From Clostridiales bacterium (GTDB lineage Bacteria; Bacillota_A; Clostridia; Christensenellales; Aristaeellaceae), in contig JAAYZL010000032.1 of NCBI GenBank assembly GCA_012514855.1, forward strand, positions 1-5,566: a DNA stretch of 5,566 nt, in the 5' to 3' direction. Numbering within the stretch: the stretch's first letter is position 1; every line of letters starts with the position of its first letter. This document shows, in pieces, positions 1 to 5,566 of this stretch. The notes under the pieces were generated by a model. That model saw only the letters and a list, made by a program, of their open reading frames with translations, was not told the origin of the DNA and ran no database searches. The position numbers and the translations under genes were made by a program.

Positions 1-720
1 CTCGGGCGTCGGTTCGGGCGTCGGCTCGGGCGTCGGTTCGGGCACCGGCTCGAGCGCGAAGTGCGCCGTCGCGGCCCTTCCGTCCGCCTCGGTCCCGTTG
101 ATCGGGATCGCCGTGACGTCGATGCGGTAGACGGTGCCCTCGGCGAGGTTGCCCTCGGGGATCACGTTCGAGGTCTCGGCCGTCGTCGTGTCGACGAGCA
201 CCTTGTTCGTGTCGGCGTTCGAGATCACGACGCGGTAGCTGTCGACGTCGCCGTCCGCGTACCAGCTTACCTCGACCGCGCCGGTGACGAAGGCGATGCC
301 GCCGTCCTCATAGCTGACCGGGTAGAAGCTGATCTCCGGCTCGGAGACGATTCCGACCGGCTCGGGCGTCGGCTCGGGCGTCGGTTCGGGCGTCGGCTCG
401 GGCGCCGGCTCGAGCGCGAAGTACGCCGTTCCGGTCCTGCCGTCCGCCTCGGTTCCGTTGATCGGGATCGCCGTGACGTCGATCCGGTAGACCGTGCCCT
501 CGACGAGGTTGCCCTCGCGGATGACGTTCGAGGTCCCGGTCGTCGCCGTGTCGACGAGCACCCTGTTCGTGTCGTTGTTGCGGATCACGACGCGGTAGCT
601 GTCTACGTCGCCGTCCGCGCGCCAGAATACCTCCACCTCGCCGGGCACGAAGGCGATGCCGCCGTCCTCATAGCTGACCGGGTAGAAGCCGATCTCCGGC
701 TCGGAGACTTCTCCGACGGG
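1..720 (-). repeat. Two near-identical 360-bp tandem repeats (Fn3-like domain plus PEPT linker)
   Basis: Positions 1-360 and 361-720 align end to end without a gap. A hand count finds about 38 mismatches, roughly 89% identity. Each unit encodes one Fn3-like domain (VG-x-VSEPEI to FALEP) and one PEPTPEPTPEP linker. A third, more diverged copy of the domain lies at about 805-1113, offset by a longer, different linker. Two further, much more distant Fn3-like domains lie at about 1216-1518 and 1582-1887. Identity therefore rises towards the C-terminal end, which suggests recent unit duplication there. The array may continue beyond the left edge. Confidence 0.9.
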
Positions 721-3700
721 CTCGGGCGTCGGTTCCGGCCTCGGCCGCTGCGTCGGCTCGGGCCTCGGCTCCTCGGTCGGAACGGGCCTCAACACGGGCG
801 CCGGTTCGAGCGCGAAGAACGCCGTAGCGGTCTTGCCGTCCGCCTCGGTTCCGTTGATCGGGATCGCGGTGACGTCGATCCGGTAGAGGGTGTCCTGGGC
901 GAGGCTGCCCTCGGGAATCATGTTCGAAGTCTCGGTCGTCGCCGTGTCGACGTACACTTCGCTCGTGTCCGCGTTCGAGATCACGACGCGGTAGCTGTCG
1001 ACGTCGCCGTCCGCGGGCCAGAACACCTCCACCTCGCCGGAGATATAGGATACGCCTTCCTCCTCATAGCTGACCGGGTGGAAGCTGATCTGAGGCTCGG
1101 AGACGTTGCCGACGGGCGGCGCGGTCGGGGTCGGGCTCGGGGTCGGCGTCGGCGTCGGGGTCGGGCTCGGGGTCGGGGTCGGGCTCGGGGTCGGGCTCGG
1201 GGTCGGAACGATCTCCTCGAGCGCGAACTTCAGCGCGTTCGACTTTCCGTTGGCGACGGTTCCGTTGATCGGGACGGCCGTCACGCGCAGCGTATACACC
1301 TCGCCCGCGCGCATGTTCGCCGTGCCGAACGTCGTGCTCCTTCCGGGGAAATCCTGCGAGGCGAGCAGATTCCACATGCCGTCGAACACCTCGACGAAGT
1401 AGTGGTCGACGTCGCCGGAGGCCCTCCACCTTAGCGTCAGCGTGCCCGGCGCGACGTAGTGAATCATGTCGACGCTGACGAACCGCACCGGCTCGACCGA
1501 GACGTCCGGGATGCCCACCTGGCCGGGCGCCGGGGTCGGCGTGACGGTCGGGGTCGGGGTCGGCGTCGGAGGCGGCGTGCCCTTCAGCGCGAACCGCCTG
1601 TGCGCCCAGCGCGCGTTCTCGACGGAGCCGTTTTGCGGGATCGCGCCGACGGAGATCGTGTACACGGTGCCGACCCTCAGCGACGACGTCGGGAGGTTTC
1701 CGGAGGTATTCGTGACCTGCTGCGAGATCAGCGTGCCGCCGAAGCTGTCGGTGACGCGCACGTAGTAGGCGGAGGGCTTGCCGTCGGCGCTCCAGGTGAA
1801 GTCGACCCTCCTGACGGCGGGATCGATATAGCTGACGCCGCCGGCGGTCGAGTCCACGGGCGTGATGCCGATGCGGGGCGTGCCGACCTCGCCCGGCCCG
1901 GGCGTCGGCGTGGCGGTCGGGATCGGGGTCGGGGTCGGCTCGACGTAGGGCGGCGCGTTCCTCGAATAGAGCAGCGTCAGCGTCTCGACGGTGGCGACGC
2001 CGGTCGCGTCGAGCCCCGCGACGATCTGGAACAGCCTTACCGAATTCTCCGTGACGGAGCCGAAGTTGCCGGTGATGTTGCCGTGGTAGTAGTTGAGCCT
2101 CGTGAGCCTGCGCTGCAGATCCGCCACGCGGCCGTTCGCGTCGCCGCGCCTCAGCGTGATGTAGCCGCTGAACTCGGGCGCGTTCCGGGAGAACAGCCTC
2201 TGCTGCAGTGACGGGGTCGCGACGCCGTTCTGCTTGAGGCCGATTTCCGCCTGGAAGCGCTTGACGGCCAAGACGGTCGCGTTGTTGAACGCGCTTCCGA
2301 CGGTGCCCTCGAGGTAGTAGAGCTCCTTGAGCCGCGCGTTCAACTCCTTGACGCGGTAGCCGGAGTCGCCCTTTTCGAGGCGGATGAAGCCGGCGCACGG
2401 CCGCGCGTTCGCGGAATACAGGCGCCTGAGCGTCTCGCCGGACGCCGCGCCGGTGTCGAACAAGCCGTTTTCGCTCTGGAAGAGCCTCACGGCCTCCTCG
2501 GTGCGCGCGCCGTAGACGCCGTCCACCGCGTCCGCGAGGAAGCCCAGCGCGCGCAGCCGCTCCTGCAATATGTTCACGCGCAGGCCGGTGTTGCCGCGGG
2601 AGAGCGGCTTGTGCGGGTCGTAGGCGGCGAGCTTTCCGGAGAACAGCAGCTTCTGGAACTCCGGAGACGCGACGCCGTTGACCGGGAAGCCGCGGTCGGT
2701 CAGGTCGGTCTGCAGGAGCTTCACCGCGTACTGCGTCTGCGAGCCGAAGATGCCGTCTGCCCTGCCCTTGAGATAGCCGAGCTCGATCAGCATCTGCTGG
2801 AGCTTGCGGACGTCCTCGCCGCGGCTGCCGCGCGAGAGCGAGCCGTACTCCTCCTCGGGCTCGATGACGTCGGAGGTCTTCTCCTCCGCCGGCACGTCGA
2901 ACGCCCCGATCAGCAGCAGCATCCCGTCCAACTCCTCCGGGGCGGGCTCGTCGCCGAAGCTGAACGTCGGGAAGTCCGCATCATCGCCCTCGAGGTCGAC
3001 GGGCGCAAGCGCCGCGTAGACGTTGAGCTGCCCGCTCATGCCCTCGATGCGGAGCCCGGAGAGCTCGTAGCCCTCGGGCCAGGAGGCCGCCGCGAGGTCG
3101 ACCGTCGCGAACGGCTGAAGTTGGAGCGCGTTCCTGTCAAATGAGAAGATCGTGCCCGTCGATTCGTCGATCAGAAACAGCTGCGACCGGCTCGCGGCGA
3201 GCTGCACGGACACGGTCCCGTCGAGCGCGAGCAGCATCTTCCACGAGAGCGCGGCCGGGTCGAACTCCTTCAGCCGCGCCTGGCCGCCGACGGACGTGAT
3301 ATAGTAGACCTTTCCCTCGAGCGCCTGGTACGCCTCGACGCCGAAGTCGACAAACTCGGTCTTTCCGCTCTCCTCCGCGGTGATCGAGAGAAGCCCCTCG
3401 CCGCTGAGCCGGAGGTGGAAGCCGTCCCGATAGGAGGCCGAGGCCGCGATCGCGTCCGAATATTCGGCAAACGCGCCGGCGTCGGCGTCGTAGAGGAGCG
3501 CGCCGGTGCCGCCGTCCAATTCGACGACGAGGCCGTCGGGCGTTAGATGCAGCGCCGTCATGTCCTCCGCCGTCGTGCCGGCGACGGTGCTCCGGAGCGT
3601 GTCGAGCGACAGGCGCATCATCTGCGTGCGGTTCGCGGCGGGAATATAATATACCGCGTCCGAGTCGGGCGCCGCCGCCCTGAATACGCCGTCGGCCAGG

Positions 3701-4005
3701 ACCGTCTCCTTGAATGCCGGGAGCTCGACCGCGGTCAGCGCGCCCCCGAAGTCCTCGATTTCGTCCCCCGCGAGGTACAGAACGCGCGATTCGTCGACCC
3801 AGACGATCTCCGACGCGTGCTGTTGGTTGATCTGCTCCGGGTATCCGGTGAGGAACAGACCTCCCTCGCCGTCCAGATATGCCGAGACGCTTCCCGAGCG
3901 CCCCACGAGCCCGCGCCGGTCCGACATCCCCGCGGCGAGCGCGGGAACGGCGATCATGAGACCCAGGAGCAATGCGGCGAGCCGCAAAAGTCCCCTTCGT
4001 TTCAC
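1..4005 (-). CDS. Secreted multimodular peptidoglycan-binding protein with Fn3-like repeats (3' end outside window)
   Basis: The frame reads from a GTG at 4005-4003 to the left edge without a stop, giving 1335 residues and continuing. An in-frame TAG at 4020-4018 makes this GTG the most upstream start. Residues 1-25 form a signal peptide (MKRR, a hydrophobic run, then ALA at 22-24), so export is expected. Residues 26-345 are beta-rich with repeated motifs such as VYYI and KVYYI, possibly a propeller. An acidic linker (about 346-388) precedes four peptidoglycan-binding modules at about 389-456, 467-533, 540-608 and 615-684, with features such as DGIFG and AVRLFQ. Five Fn3-like domains follow (about 707-808, 830-930, 965-1067, 1097-1199, 1217-1319), joined by PTPTP or PEPTPE linkers. 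Only one cysteine (537) is present. The modules suggest cell-wall attachment with surface display of the Fn3-like arm. No catalytic domain or LPXTG is visible, but the C-terminus is missing. Confidence is high that it is a gene and moderate for its role. Confidence 0.93.
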   Translation of the reverse strand, partial: MKRRGLLRLAALLLGLMIAVPALAAGMSDRRGLVGRSGSVSAYLDGEGGLFLTGYPEQINQQHASEIVWVDESRVLYLAGDEIEDFGGALTAVELPAFKETVLADGVFRAAAPDSDAVYYIPAANRTQMMRLSLDTLRSTVAGTTAEDMTALHLTPDGLVVELDGGTGALLYDADAGAFAEYSDAIAASASYRDGFHLRLSGEGLLSITAEESGKTEFVDFGVEAYQALEGKVYYITSVGGQARLKEFDPAALSWKMLLALDGTVSVQLAASRSQLFLIDESTGTIFSFDRNALQLQPFATVDLAAASWPEGYELSGLRIEGMSGQLNVYAALAPVDLEGDDADFPTFSFGDEPAPEELDGMLLLIGAFDVPAEEKTSDVIEPEEEYGSLSRGSRGEDVRKLQQMLIELGYLKGRADGIFGSQTQYAVKLLQTDLTDRGFPVNGVASPEFQKLLFSGKLAAYDPHKPLSRGNTGLRVNILQERLRALGFLADAVDGVYGARTEEAVRLFQSENGLFDTGAASGETLRRLYSANARPCAGFIRLEKGDSGYRVKELNARLKELYYLEGTVGSAFNNATVLAVKRFQAEIGLKQNGVATPSLQQRLFSRNAPEFSGYITLRRGDANGRVADLQRRLTRLNYYHGNITGNFGSVTENSVRLFQIVAGLDATGVATVETLTLLYSRNAPPYVEPTPTPIPTATPTPGPGEVGTPRIGITPVDSTAGGVSYIDPAVRRVDFTWSADGKPSAYYVRVTDSFGGTLISQQVTNTSGNLPTSSLRVGTVYTISVGAIPQNGSVENARWAHRRFALKGTPPPTPTPTPTVTPTPAPGQVGIPDVSVEPVRFVSVDMIHYVAPGTLTLRWRASGDVDHYFVEVFDGMWNLLASQDFPGRSTTFGTANMRAGEVYTLRVTAVPINGTVANGKSNALKFALEEIVPTPSPTPSPTPTPSPTPTPTPTPSPTPTAPPVGNVSEPQISFHPVSYEEEGVSYISGEVEVFWPADGDVDSYRVVISNADTSEVYVDTATTETSNMIPEGSLAQDTLYRIDVTAIPINGTEADGKTATAFFALEPAPVLRPVPTEEPRPEPTQRPRPEPTPEPVGEVSEPEIGFYPVSYEDGGIAFVPGEVEVFWRADGDVDSYRVVIRNNDTNRVLVDTATTGTSNVIREGNLVEGTVYRIDVTAIPINGTEADGRTGTAYFALEPAPEPTPEPTPEPTPEPVGIVSEPEISFYPVSYEDGGIAFVTGAVEVSWYADGDVDSYRVVISNADTNKVLVDTTTAETSNVIPEGNLAEGTVYRIDVTAIPINGTEADGRAATAHFALEPVPEPTPEPTPEPTPE
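718..804 (-). repeat. Pro/Glu/Arg-rich linker, irregular
   Basis: This tract encodes residues 1068-1096 between the third and fourth Fn3-like domains. It mixes PEPT with PRPEPTQRPRP and carries four arginines, unlike the uncharged PTPSP linkers before it and the regular PEPT linkers at 358-408 and 1-48. It looks like a transitional linker that was partly scrambled. Confidence 0.8.
1123..1206 (-). repeat. Low-complexity Pro-Thr/Ser linker tract
   Basis: A run of 6-bp units (GGTCGG or close variants on the plus strand) encodes about 28 residues of alternating Pro with Thr or Ser between the second and third Fn3-like domains. Shorter related tracts lie at 1522-1578 and 1891-1938. Such linkers are extended and flexible and are often glycosylated in secreted proteins; glycosylation here is only a possibility. 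Simple repeats of this kind can gain or lose units by slippage, in steps that keep the frame. Confidence 0.85.
1954..2841 (-). repeat. Array of four peptidoglycan-binding (PG_binding_1-like) modules
   Basis: Within the large secreted protein, four units of 75-78 residues follow one pattern. Each has L-x-R/K-G near its start, then V-x-x-L-Q/N-x-x-L, an aromatic such as GYL, GFL, YYL or NYY, a (D)G-x-F/Y-G-like turn, an A/S-V-x-x-F/L-Q helix, G-V/A-A-S/T, and a closing LLF, LYS or LFS. The units start near residues 390, 468, 543 and 618. The first has LLQ where the others have F-Q, and the third and fourth have SAFNNAT and GNFGSVT in place of the DG-x-F/Y-G-x-x-T turn, so they are diverged and unlikely to be recent copies. 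In known families this three-helix fold binds peptidoglycan. Binding here is inferred from sequence similarity. Confidence 0.85.
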
Positions 4006-4010
4006 CTTTA

Positions 4011-4018
4011 TCCCCCCC
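4011..4018 (-). promoter_or_regulatory. Ribosome binding site of the secreted protein gene
   Basis: On the minus strand a run of seven G followed by A lies five bases before the GTG at 4005. It can pair with the anti-Shine-Dalgarno sequence in more than one register. It supports the GTG as the start, since an in-frame stop lies just upstream and the next in-frame ATG (codon 17) falls inside the signal peptide. Confidence 0.7.
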
Positions 4019-4089
4019 TATTTCCGGTTTTGTCCATTAGACGCTTATGCCCGCGCGCCGGTTCCGCTTCCCGGCCCCCCGCGAATGCC

Positions 4090-4095
4090 ATTATC
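4090..4095 (-). promoter_or_regulatory. Possible -10 element for the secreted protein gene
   Basis: The minus strand reads GATAAT here (5 of 6 to TATAAT), inside the AT-rich island about 85 bases before the GTG. No good -35 lies 16-18 bases upstream, so this is a weak guess. The GC-rich stretch 4051-4080 between it and the gene holds only a short 5-bp inverted repeat (4057-4061 with 4071-4075). Confidence 0.22.
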
Positions 4096-4123
4096 TTCCA
4101 GGAAATTTTAATTTGGCGTTCGA

Positions 4124-4151
4124 TTGCAAATCCGGCGGAACGTGCTATAAT
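4124..4151 (+). promoter_or_regulatory. dinB promoter (TTGCAA, 16 bp, TATAAT with extended -10)
   Basis: A -35 TTGCAA at 4124-4129 and a perfect -10 TATAAT at 4146-4151 are separated by 16 bases. A TG at 4143-4144, one base before the -10, gives an extended -10. Transcription should start near 4158, leaving a leader of about 32 bases before the dinB ATG. The elements match the housekeeping sigma factor consensus. Confidence 0.8.
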
Positions 4152-4159
4152 ACCCTTAT

Positions 4160-4173
4160 CGAACATATGTTCT
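4160..4173 (+). promoter_or_regulatory. LexA (SOS) operator upstream of dinB
   Basis: CGAACATATGTTCT contains the perfect 12-bp palindrome GAACATATGTTC at 4161-4172. This matches the Gram-positive LexA/DinR box (CGAAC-N4-GTTCG), not the CTGT-N8-ACAG box of Enterobacteria. It begins nine bases after the -10, so bound LexA would cover the transcription start. It predicts repression in normal growth and release after DNA damage. No second box is seen. Confidence 0.9.
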
Positions 4174-4174
4174 C

Positions 4175-4182
4175 AAAGGGGG
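4175..4182 (+). promoter_or_regulatory. Ribosome binding site of dinB
   Basis: AAAGGGGG ends seven bases before the ATG at 4190. It fixes that ATG as the start, and the protein then begins with the expected MRTILHSD polymerase N-terminus. Confidence 0.8.
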
Positions 4183-4189
4183 AAATCGC

Positions 4190-5404
4190 ATGCGAACGAT
4201 ACTGCACAGCGATCTGAACAACTTCTACGCGAGCGCCGCGTGCCTCTCGAGGCCAGAGCTGCGCAAAGTCCCGATGGCCGTCTGCGGCGACCCGGCGGCG
4301 CGCCACGGCATCGTGCTCTCGAAAAACGAATTGGCGAAGGCCGCGGGCGTCCAGACGGCGGAGGCGATCTGGCAGGCCAAGGAGAAGTGCCCGAACCTCG
4401 TGCTCGTCGAGCCGGACTTTTCGCTCTACGTCGGGCTCGCGCTCGCGGTGCGCCGCATTTACGCGGATTTTTCCGACCGCGTCGAGCCGTTCGGGCTGGA
4501 CGAGGCGTGGCTGGACGTGAGCTCCATCGGCGCGAGCGGCAAGACCGTCGCGGACGAGATCCGCGCGCGGGTGAAGAGGGAGCTCGACCTCACGGTGTCG
4601 GTCGGCGCGTCGTTCAACAAGGTGTTCGCGAAGCTCGCGAGCGACCTGAAAAAGCCGGACGCGACGACCGTGATCTCGCCGGAGGACTACCGGGAGGTCG
4701 CCTGGCCGCTGCCGGCGCGGAGGCTGCTCTACGTCGGCCCGGCGACCGAGGAGAAGCTCAGGCGGCGCAACCTCTTCACCATCGGCGACGTCGCGCGCTG
4801 CCGGGCGGAGTCGCTGCGCGCGGCGATGGGCAAGCACGGGGAGACCCTGTGGATGTACGCGAACGGGCTCGAGAACGCGCCGGTCGTCGCGCAAGGCGAG
4901 GAGGCGATGATCAAGTCCGTCGGCAACAGCGCGACGCCCGCGCGCGACCTCGCGAGCGACGCGGACGCGAAGGAGCTCGTCGCGATCCTCGGCGAGAGCG
5001 TCGGCGAGCGGCTGATGGAGCACGGGCTCGCGGGCTGGACGGTCTGCGTGTCGGTTCGGGATACCTCGCTCGAAGTCGTCTCGGCGCAGCGGAAGCTGCC
5101 GCTTCCGACGGCGCTCCCGTCGGAGATCGAGGCGTGCGCGATGGAGCTGTTCCGGGAGCTGTGGGACTGGCGCAAGGGCGTTAGGAGCCTCGGCGTCTGC
5201 GTGAGCAACCTCGAGCCCGAGAACCGGCCGGAGCAGCTCTCGGTGTTCTCCGACGACAGGCGCGCGCGGCAGCGGGCGCTGGAAAAGGCCGTGATGGACG
5301 TGCGCGCGCGCTACGGGCGCGGCATCGTCCGGCGCGCGATGCTGATGGAGAGCGACTTTATAAGCGTCGATCCGCGCGACGAGCACGCGGCGTTTCAGCG
5401 TTGA
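4190..5404 (+). CDS. dinB: Y-family translesion DNA polymerase (DinB / DNA polymerase IV type)
   Basis: The 404-residue protein has the usual length and layout of DinB polymerases, which copy past damaged template bases with low fidelity. The palm motif ILHSDLNNFYAS gives catalytic Asp8 and a probable steric-gate Tyr13. GLDEAWLDV at 102-110 gives Asp104 and Glu105. SVGASFNKVFAKLASDLKKP (137-156) is the conserved palm segment that follows. A helix-hairpin-helix-like thumb region lies at 181-204 (YVGPATEEKL to TIGDVARC), and the little-finger domain spans about 240-345. QLSVF at 349-353 fits the beta-clamp-binding pentapeptide and is followed by a 50-residue tail (DRRARQRALEKA, RYGRGIVRRA) typical of Firmicutes members. 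All key residues are intact. A strong promoter and a LexA box precede it, so SOS induction is expected. It stands alone, without umuD-like or imuB/dnaE2 partners in the window. A UmuC-like assignment is less likely, given the clamp motif and overall sequence. Confidence 0.95.
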   Translation: MRTILHSDLNNFYASAACLSRPELRKVPMAVCGDPAARHGIVLSKNELAKAAGVQTAEAIWQAKEKCPNLVLVEPDFSLYVGLALAVRRIYADFSDRVEPFGLDEAWLDVSSIGASGKTVADEIRARVKRELDLTVSVGASFNKVFAKLASDLKKPDATTVISPEDYREVAWPLPARRLLYVGPATEEKLRRRNLFTIGDVARCRAESLRAAMGKHGETLWMYANGLENAPVVAQGEEAMIKSVGNSATPARDLASDADAKELVAILGESVGERLMEHGLAGWTVCVSVRDTSLEVVSAQRKLPLPTALPSEIEACAMELFRELWDWRKGVRSLGVCVSNLEPENRPEQLSVFSDDRRARQRALEKAVMDVRARYGRGIVRRAMLMESDFISVDPRDEHAAFQR

Positions 5405-5429
5405 ACGCGGGGGGAGGATGTGCTATAAT
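5401..5429 (+). promoter_or_regulatory. Promoter overlapping the dinB stop codon (TTGAAC, 17 bp, TATAAT)
   Basis: A -35 TTGAAC at 5401-5406 overlaps the dinB TGA at 5402-5404. The -10 TATAAT at 5424-5429 follows at the ideal 17-base spacing and is preceded by TG plus one base (5421-5423), an extended -10 like that of the dinB promoter. Start is expected near 5436. No terminator separates it from dinB, so read-through from dinB is possible. Confidence 0.75.
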
Positions 5430-5435
5430 GTCCCC

Positions 5436-5566
5436 GGACGCGGCATAGATTTGCCGGGAAGCCCTGATTTAATGAGGTGGTGGAGCGTCGAGGCGATTTT
5501 TCGTCCCCACACGGAGCCAGAAGGGAGCCGTAGCGGCGCTACGGCGACCGGATGAGCGACAACGGC
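5436..5566 (+). ncRNA. Putative structured non-coding RNA or structured leader, 5' part only
   Basis: The stretch begins at the expected start of the preceding promoter and contains no convincing protein start. Visible hairpins are CGGCA/TGCCG (5441-5445 with 5452-5456, 6-base loop) and GGCGA/TCGTC (5492-5496 with 5501-5505, loop TTTT, one G-U pair) with a possible outer GTGG/CCAC (5480-5483 with 5507-5510). A perfect 8-bp stem pairs 5527-5534 with 5538-5545. None is followed by a T-run, so they are not simple terminators. The pattern resembles what I remember of raiA-motif RNAs of Clostridia, but that is unverified recall. Alternatives are a riboswitch-like leader of a gene beyond the edge or a dispersed repeat. 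The 3' end is outside the window. Confidence 0.5.
5527..5545 (+). repeat. Perfect 8-bp inverted repeat with 3-base loop
   Basis: GCCGTAGC and GCTACGGC flank a GGC loop. The stem is GC-rich with no downstream T-run, so it reads as an internal hairpin of the putative RNA and not as a terminator. Confidence 0.85.

Noticed and set aside
1..1206. Regularly spaced repeats as a CRISPR array
   Set aside because: The repeats are in-frame coding units of 360 bp and simple PTP/PEPT linker tracts. There are no short direct repeats separated by unique spacers.
61..1434. Long plus-strand open frame with an Arg/Asp-rich product
   Set aside because: It is antisense to the modular secreted protein. Its product is a repetitive low-complexity shadow of the GC-rich repeats, and the minus frame carries recognisable domains and a signal peptide.
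1064..2398. Long minus-strand open frame in another register
   Set aside because: It overlaps the real frame out of phase and gives an Arg-rich product without domains. The in-phase frame shows the Fn3-like and peptidoglycan-binding motifs.
1459..3144. Further plus-strand open frames (1459-2211 and 2611-3144)
   Set aside because: Both lie antisense to the peptidoglycan-binding modules and neighbouring regions, with Arg/Asp/Glu-rich products that match no family. Such frames are expected opposite GC-rich genes.
4057..4075. Inverted repeat GCCGG/CCGGC as a terminator between the genes
   Set aside because: The stem is only 5 bp with a 9-base loop and no T-run, and the two genes diverge here, so no terminator is expected.
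3547..5184. Plus-strand frame of 545 codons crossing the intergenic region into dinB
   Set aside because: It runs antisense to the secreted protein gene, through the promoter and SOS box, and then out of phase over dinB. Its product has no recognisable domain.
4145..5386. Minus-strand frame opposite dinB
   Set aside because: It is the antisense shadow of a well-conserved polymerase gene and has no domain of its own.
5472..5555. Short plus-strand ORF of 27 codons starting ATGAGGTGG
   Set aside because: It has no Shine-Dalgarno sequence and its codons run through the hairpins of the putative RNA, including the perfect 8-bp stem. It is probably a chance frame in a structured RNA.

Overview
The window is GC-rich throughout, with an AT-richer island only between the two genes. 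It holds two divergently transcribed protein genes and, at the right edge, a promoter followed by what looks like the start of a structured RNA. A Gram-positive (Firmicutes, clostridial) source is inferred. The SOS operator is of the Bacillus type (GAAC-N4-GTTC), the Shine-Dalgarno sequences are strong and G-rich, two promoters carry an extended TGC-TATAAT -10 element, and the secreted protein combines peptidoglycan-binding modules with proline/threonine-rich linkers and Fn3-like repeats, a design common in high-GC gut Clostridia. The genus cannot be fixed from the sequence.

Positions 1-4005, minus strand: one very long open frame (1335 codons, no stop), starting at a GTG and running off the left edge. 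It encodes a secreted modular protein. In order it has a signal peptide, a beta-rich region that may be a propeller, an acidic linker, four peptidoglycan-binding (PG_binding_1-like) modules, and at least five Fn3-like domains joined by Pro/Thr then Pro/Glu/Thr linkers. The last two Fn3-like units are near-identical 360-bp tandem DNA repeats. Its C-terminus is not in the window.

Positions 4006-4189: a 184-bp divergent intergenic region. It contains a well-formed promoter for the rightward gene, a palindromic LexA (SOS) operator just downstream of the -10, and G-rich ribosome binding sites for both genes.

Positions 4190-5404, plus strand: a complete Y-family translesion DNA polymerase (DinB/Pol IV type, 404 aa) with its catalytic acidic residues and a beta-clamp-binding pentapeptide. 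The operator indicates induction by DNA damage.

Positions 5401-5566: a second consensus-like promoter whose -35 overlaps the dinB stop codon. It is followed by about 130 bases without a convincing gene but with several hairpins, including a perfect 8-bp stem. This is best read as the 5' part of a structured non-coding RNA or a long structured leader cut by the window edge. It resembles, from memory only, clostridial RNAs of the raiA-motif type.

The two proteins have no evident functional link. One acts at the cell wall or surface, the other in DNA damage tolerance. Their adjacency looks like chance, apart from sharing an intergenic region.
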